Shown here: piece by piece, positions 54,851-64,000 of the stretch | Position numbering within the stretch: position 1 is the stretch's first letter | Layout of the letters: the number at the start of each line of letters is the position of its first letter | From: Anthoceros angustus | Taxonomy: Eukaryota > Streptophyta > Anthocerotopsida > Anthocerotales > Anthocerotaceae | NCBI GenBank assembly: GCA_010909165.1 | Contig: MU008196.1 | Coordinates: forward strand, 310,001 to 374,000 | Length of the DNA: 64,000 bases | Reading direction: 5' to 3' | Made by a program: the position numbers and the translations under genes | The notes under the pieces: model-generated | The model's input: only the letters and a program-made list of their open reading frames with translations | Database searches by the model: none | What the model was told of the DNA's origin: nothing

Positions 54851-55669
54851 TAGATCTCATACCCAACTTTTCCACTGCCAAATCTCACCCTCTTGCCTTC
54901 CTCCTCTTACGACGACAAACTCGAGCTAGAAGACCTTGATAATCCACGCTGAAAAAAGTCCTCCTCTTGCAGGAACGGAAGATGTACCTTGGAAATTACT
55001 AACCGCTGGCTCGGATTCTTGACCGTCACCCTTGATCAGCAAGTCCTCGGCAACGATTCCTTCCTCTCGCTATCCGTGAGCAAAACCTCCTCATGCTCTT
55101 AGACAACTGCCTCTTCTTCCTCAACGGAACCCTTGAAGATGTTAGCACATGTAGCTTCCTCTGCAAGAGCTCTCTCCTCCGCTCCTTCCTTTGCACATTG
55201 TCTGACACTAAGCTTTCTTCACGCACATGATTTCTCCGTTCTCACAATCCTTTTGCGAGACAAAAGCGATCTCCTCTCAACTCTTGCACAAAAATTACTC
55301 CCTCCCCTCCCCTAACTAGACATTTGCAAGCACGCTCATGCCCCTTCAAGACACGGTTGTCCAAAAAAACAAACGGCTTCTTGCATGTACTGTCCTTGTT
55401 ACGGAAGCCACACAAATCTCACAACTTAGAAGGCGTGGAGCCCCTTCTTCATAACGCGTGGGTATCAGGACACTGGGGTTTCATCATAAACACACGTTCC
55501 ACCCCTATGCAAGGTTTCCTCAACACACACTGCAATCTAGGCAATGAAATTCTTCCAACTTCATGACCATTTCAACAGCAAGTCCCCGGAAAAATATCAT
55601 CTTGACTCTCTAGAAAGATAGATAGATTCTATCCAATCTAGAATTAATATCTTTATAGAACATATGGAT
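54851..55669. other. No gene seen
   Basis: Short frames only. The minus-strand frame 55026-55226 is Arg/Lys-rich (KERRRELLQRKLHV) without a motif. The last 70 bp are AT-rich. Confidence 0.5.
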
Positions 55670-55978
55670 TTATTTAATTATCATATTATATGGAGAGTCT
55701 TTATGTAGAAAAAAAAAGAGATGGAAAAACCACCATCTAAATCGAAAAAAAAAAGAGTTGTGTTCCCCCCACTTCTTCGGAATCTCTTTCATGTCCATTA
55801 CCTTGAAGGTGAACACCTCACTGAATTCTCCCAACAATTGCTTTAGTCTATCCCTTATGGTGGGCTGCATTCCCTTCTTAAATTTGAGGCACTTTCCAAG
55901 CCTCACCTCCATACCCTCCATGTCACCCGGGTTAACAGCCTCTTGTTCCTGAGTCCGAACTGCGTCCAAAGCCCTCAT
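55670..55978 (-). pseudogene. gypsy pol fragment (RT leader)
   Basis: VRLGKCLKFKKGMQPTIRDR then LKQLLGEFSEVFTFKVMDMK and EIPKK correspond to the segment before RT in Ty3/gypsy pol (compare VFAFKITDMTD in gypsy-1). It runs out into A-rich sequence on the minus strand. It lies upstream of the gag-like start, the reverse of normal order, so it is from another copy or was moved. Confidence 0.7.
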
Positions 55979-56019
55979 CTTCCATTCTTGGGTCGTCTTG
56001 CCGCATCCCCCACTCTCGT

Positions 56020-56205
56020 GGCAGACTCCTTGCTGCTAAGGCATGACCTGCAATTGTGTTGTGTCGTTGTAGGTCGAGGATTGGTGAATTTTCAGAGCAG
56101 TGCAGGTGGTGCAGCTGCTGTGAGGGGAAGAGTAGTGGCGCCTTGCTTGTTGAGGAGGCTGAGGTAGTGTGTAGCTGTAGGCAGTGATTGATTTCCCAAG
56201 ATCCG
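56020..56205 (+). repeat. Small plus-strand gypsy LTR fragment
   Basis: Matches 10795-10965: GACCTGCAAT, GTTGTGTCGTTGTAGGT, GCGCCTTGCTTG and AGTGATTGATTTC. It is the rightmost retroelement piece; sequence beyond it looks like gene-island DNA. Confidence 0.75.
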
Positions 56206-57747
56206 ACCGTTTAAACTATTTTGTTGCTTTATCTTATTTTTATTCAAAAGAATCTAATACCTATTTCTAAAATAAAAATTAAAAATATTTTGATTTCTTT
56301 TGGAAGGCTCTAATTAGAAAACAGCCTTTAAGAGATTTTCAAAATGAAATTGACCCATTTTGATAGGTTATTAAAATAAATTCAAATTAATTATAAATAA
56401 AATTCTCTTATGAGAAGACTTGTGCAGCTGGTCCGCCAGCGAAAGTATGCCCACATATGCCAAAACACCTTTCAAGTTCCCCCTCCCCTCTTCATCCTTG
56501 GACCACCGCAATTCCTCCTCGAGGATGCATTCTTTGACCACCACAAATCAGTGCACTCTGTGCTCACAAAACAAGAACTAGGCAGCCTACTCCACTCCGT
56601 GCTCCAGCAAGATGCTGTCAGGCGAGCATGTCAACCAAAAGAAGGGATGAGGATAGGGAACGGGGAGGCAAGCGAAAGAGAAGAGAGAACTTGAACGGGA
56701 AAGTCGTACTCGGTGACCAGTGAGGGTAAGTTTTTATTAAGGAAAGAGGAGATGAGTGAACCCATCTACTAAAAGGGCATCAAAGAGAGACCCCAAGGGT
56801 CACAGTGAAGAAGGAGTAACTAAGCTCCATGTCTAAAGTTACCTGACTAGTCAAGGCACCAAACCAGGAGTTTAATGGACTCCACGTGGAGTCTTCTACC
56901 ACAGAGCGGCTCCGTTTTTTGAAGTCACTAGGTCCCACCCATCGCTATGGACATGACTGCTTAGGTGGCGGTCATTACTTTCGGAATGACCACTCTCAAA
57001 TATGAGCATGCGAATGTGTGTCCCAATCCGTGCTGCCATTATCGGACCCAATATGTAGAGTGATAGGCGAAGCCATTAAAGAATATCTTTATTTATTTAC
57101 CTTTAAAATAGTATAATATGAGGATTGAATATCCTAATTAGAAACCCACCTCATTCTATTTAATACCCGTCCCTTCAACCCTTCTTGTGTTGTTCTGTGG
57201 TCCCTTATGTGTGTTCCGCTTTTGAATGTTTTGGGTTTTACTTTGGTTATGAGTGAACTGTGGTCTCTGATGTGTGTTCTGTTTTTGAAGTTCTTAGGTT
57301 TTATTTTGGTCCAAGCATTCTGTACCTTAGATCAGTACTTATAGATAGGGTTGTAGAAGGAGTGGATGCCCTTGGTGCAAGTAGCTTAGGCACACCATGG
57401 TACAAGTTGTTAGGTACTAAGTCCATGAATGGAAAATTCCGTCCGAGTGAACTATAATAGACAGTCCTCTACTCTTTTGTGCTTTTGAAGGTTATAGATT
57501 TTATTTTCGATATAGTTTAGATTTTATTTTCCTTTTTCGTTTCCAGGTATAGAATTGGGGGCGCATGGGAAAACAAATCTGCATAGGTGGCATATATAGG
57601 TGCTCCGTAGTTGGGGTGTATCCTCGAGAAAGCTAATCTGAAGACCTAGGTGGCATAGATAGGTTCTGGGTAGTGCAGGTGCCTCTGCAGTTGGAGCTTC
57701 AATTTTTGGGCCTTTGGCAAAGTTGGCTGAGGACACTCACAGCTGTC
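56206..57747 (+). other. Intergenic DNA and promoter region of the AGPase gene
   Basis: AT-rich sequence with no retroelement signature. The + frame 56410-56694 has no motif and is not called. Between 57060 and 57560 there are A/T runs and short repeated words (TGTGTTCTGTTTTTGAA-like at 57205 and 57265). The transcription start is not determined. Confidence 0.45.
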
Positions 57748-60236
57748 ATGGCAAAGTCTTTCGCCACCATGGCTGCTCGCGGGTGCGTCTGTAATGTCGC
57801 TGGCAAGAGCTGCGATACCCTCCGTCCCTCTGCCGCGCTGCGCCCGTCGTCACGCTCCTTATCCTCGGCTGCTGCGGTGGGAAGCTTCCACGCTCTCGTT
57901 GCAAACATTGATTCCACTTCCTGGAGGTCTCGTAAGCTCCATAATCTACACATCCGAGCAGTCTCCGACTCACAAAGTGCCAGCGGGGACAGTTGCCTCG
58001 ATCCAGATGCCGGGAGGGTACTTGAGTTAGAATTTATCGACTGTTGCCAGTCCTTCATGCTGTGGTAATGGGAGTTGGTGATTGTTGTGCTTACCATGTC
58101 TTTCGAACTTGCAGAGCGTGTTGGGGATTATATTGGGGAGGTGCCGGAACGCGACTGTATCCCTGACTAAGAAGCGAGCAAAGCCAGCAGTTCCTCTTGG
58201 GGCAAATTATCGTTTGATAGATATTCCGGTCAGCAACTGCATCAACAGCAATATTCAGAAAATTTATGTCCTCACGCAATTCAACTCAGCTTCTCTTAAT
58301 CGGCACTTATCGCGCGCCTATGCGAGTAACATGGGCGGCTACAAGAACGAGGGCTTCGTCGAGGTCCTAGCAGCTCAACAGAGTCCCGAAAACCCCAATT
58401 GGTTTCAGGTAAACTGTTGCTGCTGCCCTTTTGCTTTCAACGTGTAGTGGTGTTCGCAACCACATGTACAACGTTGGTGGCTTGTGTGACCGCAGGGAAC
58501 AGCAGATGCGGTCAGACAATATTTGTGGCTTTTCGAGGAGCAGCAAGTTTTAGAGTTCTTGGTATTGGCAGGGGACCATTTATACCGCATGGACTATCAG
58601 AAATTTATTCAAGTACATCGGGAGACTAATGCGGACATTACGGTCGCAGCTTTGCCAATGGACGAGAAGCGTGCAACGGCGTTTGGTCTGATGAAGATAG
58701 ATGATCAGGGACGTATTATTGAGTTTGCAGAGAAGCCCAAAGGCGACGCGCTCTCCGCAATGAAGGTCCAATCTTTCCCTTTGTACTTGTGGAGGTTGGA
58801 GACTTTTGAGCGTAAAGCAGCTAGCTGACAGTGGCCTCAGTTTAACAGGTGGATACTACAGTACTGGGTTTGGATGGGGAGCGAGCGAAAGAGTTGCCCT
58901 ATATAGCAAGCATGGGTATTTATGTCGTGAGCAAAGAAGCCATGATAAAACTCTTGCGAAATGACTTTCCAGAAGCTAATGATTTTGGAAGTGAAGTTAT
59001 TCCTGGTGCAACTCGGATAGGGATGAAGGTATGCTGTTAATCCATACTTGACCAGCTCCAAGTTACTGGAGAAAATGTTTGCCAAGCAATGCACAGTGAG
59101 GTGGTAAAGGTTGTTTTAGTCTTTGGGTGCTGATTTTTTGTAGGTCCAAGCATATCTCTATGATGGTTACTGGGAAGACATTGGGACCATTGAGGCGTTC
59201 TACAACGCAAACTTAGGCATTACGAAGAAACCAATTCCTGACTTCAGGTCTCTTATCCCCACCCATGTTTTTGCGCTTTGGGCATCTTCACGCTGGTACT
59301 TTGACTTGAGTGCGCTGCTGACTGGTTATTCCCGTTAGCAGTTTCTATGACAGATCTGCCCCTATCTACACTCTTGCCCGATTCTTGCCTCCGTCCAAGA
59401 TGCTAGATGCTGATGTCACTGACAGCGTAATTGGCGGCTGTGTCATTAAGGTCCGGAGTTCTCACTTGTAATGTTGATGAATGTAGTGGGGACAGATTGA
59501 ACTTAAATTGTAATCCAAAACAAATGATGTGGTGGATCCAGGAGTTGCGTTGTTCGGTTGCTGATACTTGTGTATTGCAGAATTGTAAGATACATCACTC
59601 TGTCGTGGGCCTACGGTCCTGGGTTGGAGAAGGAGCCTTTATAGAAGATGCCCTCCTTATGGGTGCTGACTACTATGAGGTAATTAACACTCTTTCAGAC
59701 TTGAGTCTTGGTGCCCATCCTTTTTAACATTTCTGCTGGTTGTGTTGGTCTAACATGTTCTATGCCCTTTGTCCCTCTGTTCTTGATAGTATGTTGACGA
59801 GCGCATCTTGTCTGACCTTTTTTTTTCTGCTTCTACAGACAGATGGGCAGCGTCAAGAGCTGTTAGCTGCAGGAGGCATTCCAATTGGAATAGGTCGGAA
59901 TTCCATCATCAAGAGGGCTATAATTGACAAGAATGCCCGCATTGGAGAGAATGTGAAGGTACGTCTTTGTTATCCCTTGTTTTGCGTTTTTGTGCGTCAG
60001 TTCAAGGATGAGAATATTATTTTTAATTAATGTAAAAAAGTTTTAATAGGTTTTGTTACAGCGTAATATGGGAAGACTACTTGACTGATGTCTGGTGGCG
60101 TATTTGATATGGTTTCCAGATTGTAAATAAGGATGACGTACAAGAGGCAGCGAGGGAGACGGATGGGTACTTCATAAAGGGTGGGATTGTCACGATCATA
60201 AAGGATGCAATTGTTCCAAACAACACGATTATCTAA
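57748..60236 (+). CDS. ADP-glucose pyrophosphorylase small subunit (plastid)
   Basis: Makes ADP-glucose from glucose-1-phosphate and ATP, the committed step of starch synthesis, as the small subunit of a plastid heterotetramer. Nine exons: 57748-58017, 58115-58408, 58496-58765, 58849-59028, 59144-59247, 59342-59450, 59581-59679, 59839-59958, 60120-60236, all GT-AG, total 520 codons, the usual length. About 75 residues of Ser/Ala/Arg-rich transit peptide precede [18 protein letters not shown]. Visible motifs: [31 protein letters not shown] (catalytic Asp), [10 protein letters not shown] (sugar-phosphate Lys), GSEVIPGA, and the left-handed helix part [13 protein letters not shown]. The C-terminus [17 protein letters not shown] has the activator-site lysine. 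In exon 2 the loop [10 protein letters not shown] is out of frame: two bases are missing near 58136 and one near 58160, which together restore the frame. Confidence 0.95.
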
Positions 60237-60885
60237 AGAACAGCGTTTGAAGGACGTTGGTGTTGCACTATGGCCCAGACACGAGGTGGATGGGCTTCCG
60301 TAGACTAAAAGCTTGAAGAGAGAATCAGACCGTCTCTATTAAATGCAGAAGTGATTCCTGCCGGCTTGTTTCGATGTCCTAGCTTTGTGTACCGACTTCG
60401 GATTGTGTCACTTATGAGGAAACACTAAGTTGAGCCTGAACTTCGGTGGGCCATGGATACCAAATATGGAATGGCATCGCGGGTGCTCTTTTCCCCAGTA
60501 GATTGTCTCTCCATAGCAATGTCACCGTCTTGGCATTCATTGCTTCTGTTACTACCGTGGTGCCGTTCTCTTGTCGCCTGAGATCGTCGTTGTGGGTCGA
60601 TCCGTCGGCCGTCCAATCTTGGATAATTCACTGAGTTGTTTCTTTGTGCGCGATCTGTCATCTCTGCGAGTCACCGCCAGCGGGTAAGCATGCCAGTCTC
60701 AACGCTGTCTTTCGCCAATTCATGGAGGTGCCACTGGTCTCTTGATCCGATGTTGCACTCTTCTGAGCGTGTTGCGGATGTGATTGCCACCCGCTTCTAA
60801 GCTTCTGACACTGGGGATCGGCATGCGTGATCGATCAGTCCGTGCCCTGCCTCAGTGTGGATCAGTGGATTTCTGCAGTCTGGTG
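60237..60885. other. AGPase 3' UTR and intergenic spacer
   Basis: 650 bp between two genes on the same strand. No gene or repeat is recognised. Short frames on both strands are chance. It should hold the AGPase polyadenylation signal and the villin promoter. Confidence 0.5.
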
Positions 60886-63800
60886 ATGGGTGTTTCGATG
60901 AAGGATGTCGACCCTGCCTTCCAAGGCGTTGGCTTAAAGGCGTATCCTCTCAACCTCTTCGGGCGTCTGTAGCTGGAATAGTGACTGACAAATATAGGGG
61001 CAAATCAGTAATTTACAATTTCTTTTCTCATTCTTTTGGTCACATGGAACTTCAGCAGGCTCCTCAGTGGTCTGCTTGTATCGTGCCCTGTGCTAGCAAT
61101 AATTAGACCAGAATCTGTTTTCAAAGTAATATGGGAAGTCTTAATTTCTGATGGATAAAGAGGTATGGAGATATGGCGCATCGAAACTTTCCGCCCTATC
61201 CTGTTACCCAGAAGTGAACATGGCAAGTTTTACTCTGGAGACTCCTATATCGTGTTGCGGTAATGATCCAGTGAATTCTTCTGCTCGTCGTTGTTGGCTA
61301 CTGTGCATGACACTTTCCTTTACCTGCAGGCAAGTACCTTGAAGAGTGGAGCCCTACACTTTGATGTCCATTTCTGGCTGGGGAAAGGCACGAGTCAGGT
61401 GACTTAACCTTACCAGTCGGGTTGTAGAGTTGTATGCCTCTGTAGATTGCAGTAGGCTCTCCGGTGAGCTAAGCCAAATCCATAACCAGCCTCAGCGGTG
61501 ATTTAGGATGAGGCTGGTGTGGCTGCTATGAAGACAGTGGAACTCGATGCAGCGCTTGGTGGGCGTGCTGTTCAGTATAGAGAAGTTGAAGGCCAGGAAA
61601 CAGACTTGTTTTTGTCCTACTTCAAGCCATGTATTATCCCCCTAAAAGGAGGAGTGTCCTCAGGTTTTAAGAAAGTTGAGACAGAGGAATACAAACCCTG
61701 CCTCTTTTATGCAAAGGTCGAGATGCAGCGTGAAGCAGGCAAGTTACGTTGTGGGTCAGACGTGTCTCTTGTCCTTTTGGTCGCTTACGCTCAGGATACT
61801 AGTGTTGACATGTGTATGCATTGTGCAGGTGCCCTTTGCTCGCTCTTCCTTAAATCATAGTGATGTATTCATCCTCGACACAAACAGTAAGCTATTTCAA
61901 TTTAATGGTCAGTCATCCACCATCCAAGAAAGAGTCAAGGCTCTGGAAGTTGTGCAATATATCAAGGACACTAAACATGATGGCAAGTGTGAGGTGGTCA
62001 TAATAGGTATGTGATCTTGTTTGAAATGTGGGGGAAGTGTTGCTTGCCTCCTCGTCTCCTCATGTGGCGTCGTCATAAATGTTGACTGTGTGCAGATGAT
62101 GGTATGCTCGGAGTTGAAGCAGACACGGGCCAGTTTTGGGTGCTTTTTGGAGGCTTTGCACCTCTCACAAAGAAGAGAGATGCGGAAGATGATGATGTGG
62201 TAGAAGCTGCCACAGTGAAACTACTGTGGTATTCTTCAACCCCAACGTAGGAAGAAGATATTTTTTTGTGCTGAATTTTATTCAAGAGAAGTCTGGAGTC
62301 TCCACTTCTTTGCAAACTAGCGTGGGCTGACATTGGTGCCATGTCGAATGGAATGAGAAAAGTATCTCAGCAGGACACGAAGAAGAGATTCAGGCTACAG
62401 CTTTGACAAGAGAAATGTTGACAACTGACAAGTGCTACCTTCTAGATTGTGGAATTGAAGTTTATGTGTGGACTGGGAGGAACACTTCTCTCAATGACAG
62501 GAAAGCTGCTTCTGTACAAGCCGAGGCAAGCATTTTCAGAGTTTGCTCTGTACATTCCATCTGATTCACGAAGATTGAGCTGATGGGAGTGTATGTATGG
62601 TAGAGATTGATTACAAGCCAGAAAAGGCCAGGATACACCCAGATTACAAAAGTCATGGAGGGTTTTGAAACACCTATGTTTAGGTCCAACTTTGACAACT
62701 GGCCACTTAGTGCCACAAGAGCAGTATCTGAAGATGGGAGAGGCAAAATTGCAGGTTCTATCACTTTTCAGTATCTAACTTCTGGTTGTCCCTTACTTCT
62801 TTTTCAAATAGTCAACACTATGTTGCTTCACCCATTTAGCATGATGACGGGTTTGTTTCAACTGTGTTGGCAGCCTTGCTGAAGCAGCAAGGCGTCAACG
62901 TAAATGGCATTCGTGGAGGAGTTGTAGGAGATCCTTCACTTCTACTTGACAGTAATGGAAATTTGGAGGTGTGCACTGCTTCACCTGTATCAAACTTAAC
63001 ACTGCTTGTATTCGCAGTCCTTCTCTTCCTGTGTTGTAGGATATTTTAATGTAGGGAATGCGACTGAACTATGTTCGGACCTCAGGAGAGATGTGCTCAA
63101 ACTGATCGTCCATTCTGCAAACTTCAAATAGTTAGGAATTGAGGATCAGTTTCATTGTATATGTGAACTGCCTTTGCACGGAGGTAAGCAGATACTTTCT
63201 AAATGAATACTTTCTTTTGTCAGATCTGGCAGGTCATCAATACCTCAAAAATTTCTGTCCCCACAGAAGAATTTGGGAAGTTTTACTCTGGCCATTGCTA
63301 CATTGTGGTGTACAGCTTTCCAGGCCCAGATCGAAAGAACAATGTTGTCATTTGGTTATGGTTTGGACAACATAGCTTGCCGGTGCGGCTGACTACTTGA
63401 GCTTGGCTTCAGCCCTGAAGGTTTTTAGGACAGAGATGGTCAAGAGGCCGCTTCTTCAGCACCATTTTCTTCTATACTCCTTATACCCGGCTGGCTTCCT
63501 GCAGACCGACCAAAGTATTGCTGCAGATTTCTGCAGCGAGATTTCAAGCAGAGTGAAAGGCCCTGTTCAGGTTGAGGTTTTCTGTCTGTGGTCATCTTAA
63601 AACCTGACTTGCTGAGACTCAGTTTTGGTGGATTCCTCCGTGTACAGAACCTCAATCTCCCACATCACTTTCCTTGCAGGGTCGCATACACCAAGGAAAG
63701 GAACCTGCATACTTTAGTGCTTTGTTCAGATCCATGATTGTATTGGAGGTTCGTCTGCTGGTTATATTATCTTGGGCCGTCTCTAGGTTTGTGTTGAATG

Positions 63801-64000
63801 TAAGGAGATCTACCGTCAGGATGCATATTTTTCTTTAAGTTCTTTGTGTTCTTCCTGTAGGCTGCACATAGTGCTGATACTTTAATCCCAAATTCTGGAA
63901 ACGAAGGATAGGGTGACCTCAACAGATCACTGGGTCACCTTACTTCGAGTACAACAAACAGGGCCCTGGAGCATGCAGGCCATGCAAGTTGATGCGGTAC
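60886..64000 (+). CDS. Villin/gelsolin-family actin regulator, 5' part
   Basis: Villins bind, bundle and sever actin filaments under calcium control. Exon 1 (60886-60941) starts [16 protein letters not shown], the plant villin N-terminus. Exon 2 (61161-61259) has MEIWRIETF and [12 protein letters not shown]. Exon 3 (61330-61398) has [20 protein letters not shown], exon 4 (61507-61738) [20 protein letters not shown] and [10 protein letters not shown], exon 5 (61829-62006) [20 protein letters not shown] and YIKDTKHDG, and exon 6 from 62096 [12 protein letters not shown]. Further right are [17 protein letters not shown] (62430-62485), SEDGRGKIA (to 62754), [15 protein letters not shown] (62874-62968), [20 protein letters not shown] (about 63275-63340) and [20 protein letters not shown] (63680-63745). 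These are gelsolin repeats 1 to about 4. The gene leaves the window before any headpiece. Several exons have single-base frame breaks. Confidence 0.92.
61739..61828 (+). other. GC-AG intron in the villin gene
   Basis: The exon before ends AAGCAG and the intron begins GCAAGT, the usual context of the minor GC donor class. The acceptor TGTGCAG at 61828 precedes [10 protein letters not shown]. No GT donor near it would give the conserved junction KQ-VPFARS. Confidence 0.7.

Noticed and set aside
56410-56694. 94-codon frame upstream of AGPase
   Set aside because: No motif, no exon signals, and isolated. Listed only as part of the intergenic region.

Overview
The window is plant nuclear DNA. About 56 kb is nested LTR retrotransposons. 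At the right edge is a compact gene island with two spliced housekeeping genes in tandem on the + strand: a plastid ADP-glucose pyrophosphorylase small subunit (57748-60236) and the 5' part of a villin/gelsolin-type actin regulator (60886 to the window end). Their introns are short (mostly about 65-220 bp). That would fit a bryophyte or lycophyte-like streptophyte better than a seed plant, but I cannot name the species from this sequence.

Left part (1-10150): a Ty1/copia element, here called copia-B (1322-9203, minus strand, 5-bp TSD TAAGA, PBS and PPT visible), is inserted into an older member of the same family, copia-A. Both copies carry a multi-exon gene on the opposite strand, tail-to-tail with RNase H. 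Gene B is whole except for one in-frame TAG. Gene A is split in an exon by the copia-B insertion. This cargo gene is the most interesting object in the window; I do not recognise its product. A 5S-rRNA-like segment with a 54-bp tandem duplication lies just upstream of gene B.

Middle (10151-41924): head-to-head LTR ends form a long inverted repeat. Next comes a 5.4-kb minus-strand LTR (11280-41924) broken by two later insertions, each marked by a 5-bp TSD. They are copia-C (14908-21556, plus, TSD AATTC) and an 18.5-kb Ty3/gypsy element, gypsy-1 (22223-40750, plus, TSD ACGCC). The gypsy LTRs are about 5-5.6 kb. Upstream of the LTR TATA box they hold a long decayed open frame and arrays of the palindrome CCTACC-N2-GGTAGG.

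Right-middle (41925-56205): LTR fragments rearranged into tandem blocks (3 x about 330 bp chimeric repeats, a 1.78-kb duplication and a 706-bp duplication), followed by the decayed minus-strand gypsy-2 (3' LTR start at 52373, PPT, integrase and gag remnants).

Quality: the two gypsy-1 LTRs, and the conserved nucleotide-binding loop of the ADP-glucose pyrophosphorylase, differ from expectation mainly by very short indels at GC-rich or homopolymer sites. Part of the frameshift load may therefore be consensus error rather than biology. All element coordinates come from reading repeats, TSDs and protein motifs by eye; no alignment or database search was run.
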